This document shows positions 23,811 through 32,582 of a stretch of 64,000 nt of DNA, one piece after another. Position 1 is the stretch's first letter. Each line of letters opens with the position of its first letter. The notes under the pieces are model-generated. The model ran no database searches. It worked only from the letters and a program-made list of their open reading frames with translations, and was not told where the DNA came from. This DNA is from Bradyrhizobium algeriense (GTDB lineage Bacteria; Pseudomonadota; Alphaproteobacteria; Rhizobiales; Xanthobacteraceae). The stretch spans positions 186,001 through 250,000 of the forward strand of contig NZ_PYCN01000008.1 of assembly GCF_003062295.1 (NCBI RefSeq). The letters run 5' to 3'. A program made the position numbers and the translations under genes.

Positions 23811-23921
23811 GCTGCCGCCGCTGGGCGGTCCGGGCGCCTGATGGGCCTGGTCGGGAGACGGGCACCGGTCGTGTCCGGTGCCGCTCGTAACCAACTTGCT
23901 CTTTTGGAGGATTTGGCTATG
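23811..23921 (+). promoter_or_regulatory. ROSE-type RNA thermometer in the Hsp20 leader
   Basis: The leader has a perfect 8-bp hairpin (GGCACCGG / CCGGTGCC, 23861-23882), then TTGCT at 23896-23900 and GGAGGA at 23906-23911, 7 bases before the ATG. The UUGCU anti-Shine-Dalgarno pairing with AGGA, leaving one bulged G, is the hallmark of ROSE elements known from Bradyrhizobium small heat-shock genes. Heat would melt it and free the ribosome site. Confidence 0.75.
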
Positions 23922-24374
23922 CGCACATACGACTTCACACCCCTCTGGCGCTCGTCCATCGGCTTCGACCGCCTTTTCGACTTCGTCGAAACCGCGCAAC
24001 GCGTCGGCGAGGGTAACTACCCTCCCTACAATATCGAGCGGCTGGACGAAGACCGCTATCAGATTTCGCTTGCCGTTGCCGGCTTCTCGGCCGACGAGAT
24101 TGCCGTTACCGCCGAGCAAAACACGGTGACGATCGAAGGCCGCAAGGCCGAGAAGGGCCAGCGCGAATATCTCTATCAGGGTATCTCTGCGCGCCCCTTC
24201 AAGCGCCAGTTCAGCCTTGCCGACCATGTGCAGGTGAAGAGCGCCTCGTTCGAGGATGGCCTGCTGCGGATCGAACTATTCCGGGAAGTCCCGGAGGCGA
24301 TGAAGCCGCGCCGCATCGCGATCAACGGCGCGGCGCCTGGCAACGTCAAGCAGATCGAGGCGAAGGCGGCTTAA
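23919..24374 (+). CDS. small heat-shock protein, Hsp20/alpha-crystallin family (class A, IbpA-like)
   Basis: 151-residue ATP-independent chaperone that holds unfolding proteins. The N-terminal MRTYDFTPLWRSSIGFDRLF and the linker NYPPYNIERL lead into the alpha-crystallin domain (about 40-130: QISLAVAGFS, VTIEGRK, GISARPFKRQFSLADHVQV, FEDGLLRIEL), followed by a short C-terminus without an evident I-x-I motif except RRIAI. The ATG at 23919 is preceded by TTGGAGG inside a ROSE-type thermometer. The next gene starts 88 bases downstream and could be cotranscribed. Confidence 0.95.
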   Translation: MRTYDFTPLWRSSIGFDRLFDFVETAQRVGEGNYPPYNIERLDEDRYQISLAVAGFSADEIAVTAEQNTVTIEGRKAEKGQREYLYQGISARPFKRQFSLADHVQVKSASFEDGLLRIELFREVPEAMKPRRIAINGAAPGNVKQIEAKAA

Positions 24375-24462
24375 GCCCGTCACGCCTTGCGAAGGAACCG
24401 AAAGGCTCCCGCCCGAACATTGCGGGCAGGAAGCGTTTTCCACCTTTGGGGAGGACAAACCG

Positions 24463-24780
24463 ATGATCGACCGGACCGACAACGTGTTTGATCTGAATGC
24501 CGTGCTGCATCCGGCGACCGTGTTCGATCACCCGCGCGACGTGGTCGCGGACGCTACGCTTTCGCTCGCCGAAAAGCGTGCGATCCTGGCGTCATGGGCC
24601 TCGGATGCGGCGGCGGTGACTTCGAATCCCGCGCTGCGCGAGTTGGCGGGCACAAGACGCATCGTGACGATCGATGAGGTTCTCGAGGCGCTTTCGATGC
24701 TCGACCACAAACCGTCGGGACCGCCCGGCGGCAAGCCGATGCGGCAAAAATCCACGTCGCGCGTGGCGCTGGCGGCTTAG
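24463..24780 (+). CDS. hypothetical protein downstream of Hsp20, 105 aa
   Basis: The ATG at 24463 has a strong GGGGAGGAC site. The soluble protein has a helical core (LSLAEKRAILASWASDAAAV) and a Pro/Gly/Lys-rich C-terminus. No domain is recognised. Being 88 bases downstream of the Hsp20 gene and followed by a strong hairpin, it may be the second gene of a heat-shock transcript. Function unknown. Confidence 0.75.
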   Translation: MIDRTDNVFDLNAVLHPATVFDHPRDVVADATLSLAEKRAILASWASDAAAVTSNPALRELAGTRRIVTIDEVLEALSMLDHKPSGPPGGKPMRQKSTSRVALAA

Positions 24781-24809
24781 GCTCCGCGCTGCCGGTATCC
24801 AAAAAAGGT

Positions 24810-24839
24810 GCGGCCACCCTTTGGGGGAAGGGTGGCCGC
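24810..24839. terminator. strong hairpin between convergent genes
   Basis: Perfect 12-bp stem (GCGGCCACCCTT / AAGGGTGGCCGC) with a six-base loop, 30 bases after the stop at 24780 and before the convergent stop at 24911. It is well placed as a bidirectional terminator; A-run upstream (AAAAAA at 24801-24806) would give a T-run for the minus-strand transcript. Confidence 0.6.
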
Positions 24840-24853
24840 GCGCGAACCGGTCT

Positions 24854-24872
24854 GGGACGGGGAGGGGTGGGG
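24854..24872 (+). other. G-quadruplex motif
   Basis: Four G tracts with one- or two-base spacers (GGG-AC-GGGG-A-GGGG-T-GGGG). The last 15 bases plus ATGT recur at 38236-38254. It lies just after the terminator hairpin, between convergent genes. Confidence 0.5.
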
Positions 24873-24910
24873 ATGTGACCGGGTCGCGGGTTCGTAAAAT
24901 CCTTCTGTCG

Positions 24911-25540
24911 TTATCGATCGCGTGACGAGGCGGTGGCGACCGCCGGGCGGCTGTCACCGAGCGAGACCCACACATTGGGATCGCTCTGCGACTGACGCTT
25001 GACGAAGCGGTAGCCGGTATCGGTCCAGGCCAGGACGGTTTCGTTCTGGTTGTCGAGAACGAACTCGCCCTTGTCGGTCTTCACGGTCAGCACCGCGTGG
25101 CCTTCGCCCTTCTTGTCGCGCACCACCGTGATCAGCAGCGCTTCGCGCGGCCATCCGGCGTCGATCAGCATCTTGCGCTTCAGAAGCACATAGTCCTCGC
25201 AGTCACCGTAACCGTCCGTCGGCAACGACCATTTCTCGATCACACCCCAATGATCCATGTCGGTGATCGGCTTGACGGTCTCGTTGACCCACTTGTTGAC
25301 CCGCAGCAAATCCCGCCACGCCGTCTGCGACATCACGATGTCGCGCGGCTGTGATGCGCCGCCACGGCAATCGCTCGCGTTCTCGGCGCAGAATTCGACC
25401 CAGCCGATCGGCGAACGCGCGGTCTCGCCAAGGCTGGCATAGAGAGCCTCGCCGGCTTTCGCCGAGACGCCCATTGAAGCGTTTAACCCCAACAGGACGG
25501 CGATGACCGCCAGTCCCTTCCCCTGTCCCCTGAACAACAT
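24911..25540 (-). CDS. transglutaminase-like cysteine peptidase, BTLCP (DUF920, LapG-like)
   Basis: 209 residues from the ATG at 25540. Signal peptide (about 1-28) followed by a bacterial transglutaminase-like domain with a visible Cys-His-Asp triad: C114 in YGDCEDYV, H148 in GEGHAV and D163 in FVLDNQN. The same layout occurs in LapG, a periplasmic protease that releases surface adhesins and is controlled by c-di-GMP through LapD. No LapD is seen nearby, but a double PilZ protein lies upstream on the same strand. Periplasmic peptidase activity is likely; the target is unknown. Confidence 0.88.
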   Translation of the reverse strand: MLFRGQGKGLAVIAVLLGLNASMGVSAKAGEALYASLGETARSPIGWVEFCAENASDCRGGASQPRDIVMSQTAWRDLLRVNKWVNETVKPITDMDHWGVIEKWSLPTDGYGDCEDYVLLKRKMLIDAGWPREALLITVVRDKKGEGHAVLTVKTDKGEFVLDNQNETVLAWTDTGYRFVKRQSQSDPNVWVSLGDSRPAVATASSRDR

Positions 25541-25869
25541 TGTGGCCCCCGTTTCTTGTTGGGACCATGTTTCGCACAAAGGATTTGCGCCGCTGCTAAG
25601 TCAGGCAAGTACATTTGACGTGAATACAAGTAAAAGCTGCGGCTAATTCGATCTATACTTGAATCGAATTCGACTAAAATTTGAAACAACTGCAATTGAC
25701 TCAAATTGGATGCATTAAGGGCTCTACGCTGCGATAGCAGCAGATGGGCCCTCAAAAGCGCCCTCCGTTAACCGACTTCGGCCGGTGCCCGGACAGGAAA
25801 AGGCGGCATCCGGCAACGCGGATACCGCCTTTGAGACTGAAAAATCAGGGATTTTTGTCGGCCGGCGCT
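25541..25869. other. 329-base intergenic region, AT-rich upstream of BTLCP
   Basis: The half next to the BTLCP gene is unusually AT-rich (25600-25720, with repeated TTGAAT, CAATT and AATTCGA words) and likely holds its promoter. The other half carries the terminator of the PilZ gene. No coding frame is convincing. Confidence 0.5.
25798..25832 (-). terminator. terminator of the PilZ gene
   Basis: Arms AAAGGCGG and CCGCCTTT with an inner ATCCG/CGGAT pair; on the minus strand the hairpin ends in CCGCCTTTTCC. It lies 38 bases after the PilZ stop. Confidence 0.6.
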
Positions 25870-26487
25870 TTACCGCGCGGTAACCGCTTCTTCGAGCGCC
25901 TCGCCGACTTGCTCGTGGACGAACTCGAGCGCGAAGCCTTCCTCGAGATTTCGCACCACGCGGGACTGCACCTTGCCCAGCATGACCAGCGATTTCAGCG
26001 GCGGGCGGTTCTCTGCGGCGATGGCGGCGCCCGACAGCGACAGGTCGATGATGCGGCAGGTCATCTTGCTGCCGTCCTCGAGCGTGAGCAGCGCGATCGG
26101 GTTGCGCGGAATGATACGGTCGTGGCGGCGGTCTTCCGGCAGATTGAGGATGTCACGGTTGGCAAGCCAGGTGAGCTGGGCGGCGAGCTTGTCGCGCTTG
26201 CGCGCGGTGGCGCCGACCGTCATGGCAAAGCCGTTGTCGATGATGCGGGTGATTTTGCCCTCGACCCGGCCGATATGGTCGAGATAGGCGATCACGCGGT
26301 CGCCGACATTGCCGATGCCGGGCGCCAGCAGGGCCAGTCCGCCCGGCGACATGTTAATAATCTGGCAAGGAAATTCGCGGCGGTCCGGCAGCATGTAGCG
26401 GCCAAGCAGGTGGACTTTGACGCGCTGAAAGCGCCGTCGCTCCTCGGCAGACGGTACGGTGGTTGTTTTCTTTTGCGCAAACGACAT
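25870..26487 (-). CDS. tandem PilZ domain protein
   Basis: 205 residues with two PilZ-like modules, receptors of the second messenger c-di-GMP. The first (about 15-100) has RRRFQRVKV then NMSPGGLAL, matching RxxxR and [DN]xSxxG. The second (about 115-195) has RRHDRIIPR and DLSLSGAAI. Both motifs look intact, so both modules might bind. It could act on motility, polysaccharide or envelope functions. The upstream intergenic DNA holds a near-match CtrA box (26543-26557). A terminator follows. Confidence 0.88.
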   Translation of the reverse strand: MSFAQKKTTTVPSAEERRRFQRVKVHLLGRYMLPDRREFPCQIINMSPGGLALLAPGIGNVGDRVIAYLDHIGRVEGKITRIIDNGFAMTVGATARKRDKLAAQLTWLANRDILNLPEDRRHDRIIPRNPIALLTLEDGSKMTCRIIDLSLSGAAIAAENRPPLKSLVMLGKVQSRVVRNLEEGFALEFVHEQVGEALEEAVTAR

Positions 26488-26582
26488 TTCGCTACCCGAC
26501 AGCCGGTCCTTCGGCGTCAGAAAGACCCTAAGGCCGACAGGGTTAACGATGTGTTAGCGGCGGTTGCGTGAAGTGCAAGCCT

Positions 26583-27760
26583 TCACGCGGCCTGCGGTCG
26601 CGGCGCAACAATCCGGTTGTATCCCCATAACAATACTGGACAGGCAAGCAGGGCCGCCGTCCCGAAATCGAAGGCGGCCGCCGCACTGCCTGTCGATTTC
26701 GCAATGGCGCCCGCAACCGCCGGACCTAGCATCATCGCGGCGTAGTAGACGGTGTAGAAGATGCCCATCCCGATGGCGCGCGTCTCGGGCTGCAATACGC
26801 GCGCTGGGAGGCTCATGATCGGCCCCGAGGGAAGGGCGCTGATCAAGCCAATCGTGATGACGAGGGGGATCACCGCCGTGCTGCGAGGTAGCGCCATCAT
26901 CAATAGCGCGAACATGATGCATCCAACGACAAGGACCGACTGCGGCCGCCTGGTCCAATCGGCCAGAAATCCGCCGGACGTTCCGCCGAGCGCCGCGAGC
27001 CACAGTACGATGCTGATGGCCGAGCCCGCCGCCGTGATCGACCAGCCACGTTCGACCAGCCACGTTCGACCAGCAGCGTGGGGCCAAAACTGAAAATCAT
27101 CGCGAAGCCGATGTTGAAGAGGCCCCAGATCAGGCCCGCGATGATCACGGCGAACAAGGTGTTGCGGTCGAGCCGTGAGGCGGTTGAAGGCGTGGCTATT
27201 GCAGTTGACGGCGATCGATAGGCCACAACAAGAAGCAGGATGGCGAGGCCGACCAGCGCGGCAATCGAAAGATAGACCACGCTGACGCCATAGGCGGTGC
27301 CGATCGCCGGTAAGGTCAACAGCGAGATGGCGACGCCGGCCGGCCACGAATTGATGAAGATCGCCATCGCGGTCGCGATTTCCCTGCCGGCAAACCAGTC
27401 GGTGACCATTTTCGACATCAGGACATTGAGCAAGACGCCGCCACCGCCCGCGATTAGCCGTCCTGCAATTTGCCAGCCCCAGGAATCCGAGGCCACCATG
27501 ACGAGTTGGCCGATCAACATCAGCAGCAGCGCACCTGACACGGTGGGCTTGTCGCCAAACCTTTTTCCGATCGCACCACCGGGCAACGACAACGCGACGC
27601 CCGGCGTGAAATAGAGGCCGATCAGGAGTCCGATATCGGCAAGGCTGGCATCGAATTTGGCCCCGAGTAGCGGCGCGACCGCAGCGACGCTCTGAAACTG
27701 GAACGCCATGGTGAGCCGCACGGTGAACAGAGCGGCCAGAATGCCCCAGCGATTGCTCAA
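26583..27760 (-). pseudogene. MFS transporter, frameshifted by a 14-bp tandem duplication
   Basis: A 12-helix major facilitator permease is encoded in two frames. The N-terminal part (start TTG 27760 with GAGGAA upstream) runs to about 27055 and contains LPGGAIGKRFGDK and the first seven to eight helices. The rest, from GPTLLVERGWSITAAG to APRPQAA, is in another frame ending at 26583. The break is exact: GACCAGCCACGTTC occurs twice in tandem at 27040-27067, and deleting one copy restores a continuous protein of about 390 residues. This looks like a recent replication slip, or less likely a sequencing error. Substrate unknown. Confidence 0.85.
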
Positions 27761-27923
27761 TGCTCGTTCCTCGCCGGGTAGACCCGCGTCCAATCGGCCA
27801 AGTATCTCTGGGAACGGCGATTTTGGTCAAGTCCGCGAGAGGCGATTGTTGCGCACGGTGGCATTAGGTTACTCTCGCGTCCGGCCGGGCCCGGCCGAAA
27901 ATACCAGCGGACGGAGGAACCGA

Positions 27924-28697
27924 ATGCCGGGAGTTAAGCGGGAACGCGACGACAGCGTCGGCGTGCTGACACTGGACGAGCCTGAGACCCTGAACGCGAT
28001 GACGCCCGATCTGTTGGGCGATCTCGCGATCGCCATTGCCGAGATGACCGACGATCCGCAGGTGAGGGCGCTGGTGCTGACCGGCGCCGGCCGTGGTTTT
28101 TGCTCGGGCCAGAACCTCAAGGCCGCGCAGATCCTGGGCGACGACATCGCCGCCGGCGTGATGAAGTATTACTGGCCAGCGTTCAAGGCGTTGCGCGAGT
28201 GCCGCGTGCCGGTCGTGGTGGCGGTCAACGGCGTGGCGGCCGGCGGCGGGTTCAGCCTTGCGATGGCGGGCGACATGATCGTTGCCGCGCGTTCGGCACG
28301 CTTCATTCAGGTGTTCAGCCGCATCGCGCTGGTCCCCGATCTCGGTTCGACCTGGCTATTGCCGCGCCTTGTCGGCCGGCAGCGCGCGCTCGAGCTGATG
28401 ATGACCAACGAGCCGCTCATGGCCGATCAGGCCAGGGAGTGGGGATTGGTCCGCGAAGTCTTTGACGATGCCGCGCTTCGCAACGGCGCGCTTTCGCTGG
28501 CGCGCAAACTGGCAAGCGGGCCGACGCGCGCTCTCGTCGCGACGCGCCGCCTGATCGACGAAAGCGAGCACGCCAGCTATGCCGACCAGTTCCGCCGCGA
28601 GATCGAAACGCAGGCGCAGATCCGCCTGAGTGCCGATGCGGTGGAAGGGCGCAACGCGTTCCTCGAGAAACGTGCGGCGGTGTTCACCGGACGCTGA
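27924..28697 (+). CDS. enoyl-CoA hydratase/isomerase (PaaG-like)
   Basis: 257-residue crotonase-superfamily enzyme. The start at 27924 has GGAGGAA upstream; the frame opens further but without coding character. Oxyanion-hole segments are visible: [11 protein letters not shown] near residue 60 and [16 protein letters not shown] near residue 102. [13 protein letters not shown] places the Asp typical of PaaG-type 1,2-epoxyphenylacetyl-CoA isomerases and some hydratases, in place of the Glu pair. It acts on a CoA thioester in fatty or aromatic acid breakdown. poxB follows 17 bases downstream. Confidence 0.88.
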   Translation: MPGVKRERDDSVGVLTLDEPETLNAMTPDLLGDLAIAIAEMTDDPQVRALVLTGAGRGFCSGQNLKAAQILGDDIAAGVMKYYWPAFKALRECRVPVVVAVNGVAAGGGFSLAMAGDMIVAARSARFIQVFSRIALVPDLGSTWLLPRLVGRQRALELMMTNEPLMADQAREWGLVREVFDDAALRNGALSLARKLASGPTRALVATRRLIDESEHASYADQFRREIETQAQIRLSADAVEGRNAFLEKRAAVFTGR

Positions 28698-28714
28698 GAA
28701 AGGATCATGCCATC

Positions 28715-30451
28715 ATGGGAAGCGAGAATGTTGCCGACCTCATCGCAGAGACCCTGGCCCAGGCAGGCGTCAAGCGTATCTTCGGCGTAGTCGGCGACAG
28801 CCTGAACGGCCTCACCGACGCGCTGCGTAAACGAAAGGCGGTCGACTGGATTCACGTCCGGCATGAAGAGGTCGCAGCCTTTGCCGCCGCGGGCGAAGCG
28901 CAGATCACGGGTGAGCTTGCCGTCTGCGCCGGTTCGTGCGGGCCGGGCAATCTGCATCTCATCAATGGCCTGTTCGATGCGCACCGCAGCCGAACGCCGG
29001 TGCTCGCCATCGCCGCGCAGATTCCGTCGGCCGAAATCGGCGGCGGCTATTTTCAGGAGACACACCCGCAGGACCTGTTCCGGGAATGCAGTCACTACTG
29101 CGAACTGGTTTCCGATCCGGCGCAATTGCCTTACGTCCTGGAAAACGCCATTCGCGCGGCCGTGGGGAAACGCGGCGTTGCCGTCATCGTCATTCCCGGC
29201 GACGTCGCGTTGCGATCGGCGCCAAAGCGCGGCATCTCGCCGAATGCGGGGCTGCTGCCGGCAGCGCCAATCGTCCAGCCTGCCGAACCCGAACTGGAGG
29301 CGCTCGCCAAACTTCTCAACGGCGCCAGGCGCGTCACGCTGTTCTGTGGCCGCGGTTGTGCCGGCGCGCACGACGCTCTGATGCGGCTTGCCGAGACGCT
29401 CAAGAGCCCGATCGTGCATGCGCTCGGTGGCAAGGAGCATGTCGAATACGATAATCCCTACGACGTCGGCATGACCGGCTTCATCGGCTTCTCGTCCGGC
29501 TATGCGGCGATGCATGCGTGCGACGTGCTGTTGATGCTCGGCACTGATTTCCCCTACAAGCAGTTCCTGCCGACGGACGCGAAGATCGCCCAGGTCGATA
29601 TCCGCCCCGAGAATCTCGGCCGCCGCTGCAAGCTCGACCTCGGCATTGTCGGCGACGTCGGCGCCACGATCGGTGCGCTCTTGCCGAAACTGAAGGCGAA
29701 GACCGATCGCAGGCATCTCGACGACAGCCTGGCCCACTACAAGAAGGCACGCGCCGGGCTCGACGAACTCGCGCAGGGTACGCCGGGGCAAAAGCCGATC
29801 CACCCGCAATTTCTGGCGCGCCTCCTCAGCGAGCAGGCGTCAGGGGACGCGGTGTTCACCGCCGATGTCGGCACGCCGACAATCTGGGCGGCGCGCTATC
29901 TCGCCATGAACGGCCGCCGGCGCCTCATCGGTTCCTGGGTTCACGGCTCGATGGCCAACGCCATGGCGCACGCCATCGGCGCCCAGGCTTCGCAGAAGGG
30001 GCGGCAGGTGATCTCGATGTCGGGCGATGGCGGGTTTGCCATGTTGATGGGCGACCTGATCACGCTGACGCAGATGAAGCTGCCGGTGAAGGTCGTGATC
30101 TTCAACAATGGCGTGCTGGGTTTCGTGGCGATGGAGATGAAGGCCTCCGGCTTCATCGAGACCGGCGTCGATCTCAAGAATCCCGATTTCGCGGCGATGG
30201 CCCGCGCCATGGGCATTCACGCGGTGCGGGTGGAGGACCCGGGCGAACTCTCAAACGCGATCCGCGACGTGCTGGCCTATGACGGTCCGGCCGTCCTCGA
30301 TGTCGTCACCGCGACGCAGGAATTGTCGATGCCGCCGACGATCACGGCAGAGCAGATCAAGGGTTTCAGCCTCTGGGTGCTTCGCGCCGTGATAAGCGGC
30401 CGCGGCGACGAGGTGATCGACGTGGCCAAGACCAATTTGCTGTCGCGCTAG
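28715..30451 (+). CDS. poxB: pyruvate dehydrogenase (quinone) / pyruvate oxidase, ThDP-dependent
   Basis: 578 residues. Three ThDP-enzyme domains are clear: N-terminal Pyr domain with the catalytic Glu in [12 protein letters not shown] (near residue 51), a central FAD/DHAP-like domain (about 185-335), and a C-terminal PP domain with the Mg-ThDP motif [18 protein letters not shown]...FNN (about 435-470). The best family match is PoxB, which oxidatively decarboxylates pyruvate to acetate and CO2, passing electrons to ubiquinone at the membrane. It is 17 bases behind the enoyl-CoA hydratase gene, so probably cotranscribed. Other ThDP oxidases such as acetolactate synthase are less likely. Confidence 0.9.
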   Translation: MGSENVADLIAETLAQAGVKRIFGVVGDSLNGLTDALRKRKAVDWIHVRHEEVAAFAAAGEAQITGELAVCAGSCGPGNLHLINGLFDAHRSRTPVLAIAAQIPSAEIGGGYFQETHPQDLFRECSHYCELVSDPAQLPYVLENAIRAAVGKRGVAVIVIPGDVALRSAPKRGISPNAGLLPAAPIVQPAEPELEALAKLLNGARRVTLFCGRGCAGAHDALMRLAETLKSPIVHALGGKEHVEYDNPYDVGMTGFIGFSSGYAAMHACDVLLMLGTDFPYKQFLPTDAKIAQVDIRPENLGRRCKLDLGIVGDVGATIGALLPKLKAKTDRRHLDDSLAHYKKARAGLDELAQGTPGQKPIHPQFLARLLSEQASGDAVFTADVGTPTIWAARYLAMNGRRRLIGSWVHGSMANAMAHAIGAQASQKGRQVISMSGDGGFAMLMGDLITLTQMKLPVKVVIFNNGVLGFVAMEMKASGFIETGVDLKNPDFAAMARAMGIHAVRVEDPGELSNAIRDVLAYDGPAVLDVVTATQELSMPPTITAEQIKGFSLWVLRAVISGRGDEVIDVAKTNLLSR

Positions 30452-30519
30452 GCGGTGTGATCGGGTGCAACCTTTGCTTCGGCTGGACGGCTGTTCAGTG
30501 TGATAGACAATAAGGCTCC

Positions 30520-31107
30520 ATGTCCATATGGCTTAAACAGTTTCTGTTTGGAATTTGGGGTCTTCTGCTGATCCCGCTGATCACGCCTATCCTGAAAAAA
30601 TGGTTGGAGGAAAACGTCTTCTCCGATCCTAACGATGTGGCTACGACGGTTTTTCGTAACGCTGTGGCTACGCCTGCTTTTGATAACCTTCTCGCACTGG
30701 GCCAACAGCGCTGGTTTAAATTTGCGTTGGTCTTTTTGACCGGGGTCGTACTTGGCGTCTCATTGGAATGGTTGAACCGGAAGACGGATGAGAAGAAGGC
30801 TTCCGAGCTCCGCAGCCTCGGCTCTAAATTTCGCAGTCTTTCAGATAGCATCAAAATTCGGAGCACGTCGTCAGGATGGCCGGACAATGTGCGCGATCTC
30901 AAACCAGCAATGATGTCTGCATTTGGCTCCGCCAGGAAATTTCATCTGTGGGTCCCGGATGAGCACGTGTATCGATTGCCGGATGCGTCATTCCTTTGTG
31001 AATACTTCAGCTGTGTCGGTAAGCTTTTAGAGGAGGGACAATTTGACAGGGCCAACAGTGAGGCGCTCTCCTGGAAGCCGTTCCTCGATAACGTGACGCT
31101 GTCCTGA
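30520..31107 (+). CDS. orphan membrane protein of unknown function, low GC
   Basis: 195 residues with two hydrophobic helices (about 7-25 and 65-82) at the N-terminus and a soluble C-terminal part of about 110 residues. No domain is recognised. Base composition is visibly poorer in GC than all neighbours, and codon choice differs (many TTT, AAA, GAT), suggesting acquisition by transfer. It stands between poxB and the reductase gene without operon spacing. A membrane-anchored sensor or accessory protein is possible but unsupported. Confidence 0.65.
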   Translation: MSIWLKQFLFGIWGLLLIPLITPILKKWLEENVFSDPNDVATTVFRNAVATPAFDNLLALGQQRWFKFALVFLTGVVLGVSLEWLNRKTDEKKASELRSLGSKFRSLSDSIKIRSTSSGWPDNVRDLKPAMMSAFGSARKFHLWVPDEHVYRLPDASFLCEYFSCVGKLLEEGQFDRANSEALSWKPFLDNVTLS

Positions 31108-31216
31108 GTTTCCGCACTGGTTCAACCAAACTTGGGCCGCCGTGCTGCCTGCGTAATGAGTCCGCGCCCAACGCAGGAACTGTGGTATCCTCCGTCAAAC
31201 GCGATGGGACGGTTCA

Positions 31217-31294
31217 GTGAAGCGGCGGCCCCTCAAATGGTTCTTGCTGCTCGTGCTGAGCGTCCTCGTGTCCTGCGATTGCACACGGATCTGA
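31217..31294 (+). CDS. possible very small lipoprotein, 25 aa
   Basis: GTG start at 31217. The sequence MKRRPLKWFLLLVLSVLVSC is a textbook lipoprotein signal (basic N-region, hydrophobic core, lipobox LVSC) followed by only five residues (DCTRI). GGGACGG lies upstream. It resembles entericidin-size lipopeptides, but the short length means chance is possible. Confidence 0.25.
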   Translation: MKRRPLKWFLLLVLSVLVSCDCTRI

Positions 31295-31329
31295 AGCTAA
31301 CTCTCCCGGATATAGAGGAGGACCAAGTC

Positions 31330-32499
31330 GTGAAGCCGGACTTCGACCTCATCGTCTATGGCGCAACGGGTTACACTGGTCGTCTCATCGCCGAGTATCT
31401 GGCGACGTCCTGTCGCGGCGACGATGCTCCGTCCTGGGCGATCGCGGGGCGCTCGACCGACAAGCTCCAGAAGGTGCGTGCCGACATCGGCGCACCAGAC
31501 GATTTGCCTTTGGTTATCGCGGATGCCGCCGAACCGGCCAGCCTGCGTTCGATGTGCGAGCGTGCGGCCGTGATCATCACGGCGGTCGGGCCTTATCAGC
31601 TCCACGGCCCCGAGCTTTTGGCGGCCTGCGCGGCCACGGGTACGGCCTATGTTGATCTGTGCGGCGAACCGGCCTGGATGCGGCGCATGATCGACGCCCA
31701 TCACGAAGAGGCGAAACGGACCGGCGCGCGCATCGTCTTCTCCTGCGGCTTCGATTCCATCCCGTTCGATCTCGGCGTACTTACGTTGCAGGAGAAGGCG
31801 CGCGAGAAATTCGGACGCCCGGCGCGACGGGTCAAGGCCCGCCTGCGCAAGGTGAAAGGCGGCATGTCTGGCGGCACCGCGGCGAGTGCTCAGGCGACAT
31901 TGGCCGCCGCCGCACGCGACCCGGCCCTGATCCGGCTGCTGACCGATCCCTTCGCGTTGACGCCGGGGTTCACCGGACCGTCTCAGCCGTCGGGCCTTAT
32001 TCCCGAATACGACCCGAGCCTGAACGTGTTGCTTGTCCCGTTCCCAATGGCGCCTATCAACACCAAGAATGTGCACCGCACGAATTTCCTGTTGGGTCAT
32101 CCCTACGGCACGGACTTCGTTTACGACGAGATGATGGTCGCGCCGGGATTTGGGGAAATCGCTGGTGTGGCGACGGAGACGTTCGCCACGATGGTTTCCT
32201 TGCTCGGGACCGGCGGTCTCAAGCGCGGCGCAGGCCCTTCCAGGGAAGAGCGCGAGAAGGGCTTCTACGACATCCTCTTCCTGGGCGAGCTGCCGGATGG
32301 CGGACGGGTCGAGGCGGTAGTCACGGGCGACCGCGATCCGGGCTACGGCTCGGCCAGCAAGATGATCGCCGAGAGCGCTCTCTGCCTTGCGCGCGACGTG
32401 CAGGGCGATGGCGGCATCTGGACGCCGGGCGCGCTGATGGGTCCGGCGTTGCGCAAGCGTCTGAAGGAGCGCGCCGGCCTCACCTTCAACGCGTGTTGA
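31330..32499 (+). CDS. saccharopine dehydrogenase-like NAD(P)-binding reductase (trans-acting enoyl reductase type)
   Basis: 389 residues from the GTG at 31330, chosen because AGAGGAGG lies just upstream. The N-terminal Rossmann fold is plain: VYGATGYTGRLIAEYL (residues about 8-23), then AIAGRS. The middle has YVDLCGEPAWMRRM and SCGFDSIPFDLG, which are signatures of the saccharopine-dehydrogenase-like family that includes mycobacterial trans-acting enoyl reductases. The reaction is probably reduction of a lipid or polyketide-like substrate, not lysine breakdown. It precedes an alkyl-DHAP-synthase-like gene by 83 bases, which hints at a joint role in unusual lipid metabolism. Confidence 0.82.
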   Translation: MKPDFDLIVYGATGYTGRLIAEYLATSCRGDDAPSWAIAGRSTDKLQKVRADIGAPDDLPLVIADAAEPASLRSMCERAAVIITAVGPYQLHGPELLAACAATGTAYVDLCGEPAWMRRMIDAHHEEAKRTGARIVFSCGFDSIPFDLGVLTLQEKAREKFGRPARRVKARLRKVKGGMSGGTAASAQATLAAAARDPALIRLLTDPFALTPGFTGPSQPSGLIPEYDPSLNVLLVPFPMAPINTKNVHRTNFLLGHPYGTDFVYDEMMVAPGFGEIAGVATETFATMVSLLGTGGLKRGAGPSREEREKGFYDILFLGELPDGGRVEAVVTGDRDPGYGSASKMIAESALCLARDVQGDGGIWTPGALMGPALRKRLKERAGLTFNAC

Positions 32500-32582
32500 G
32501 GTAACGCTCAGAACTGCAGCGGCGCGCTGGATACCGCGGCGATCTCGGAAATCACAAACTGAAAAAAAGCAGGGAGGATGCC

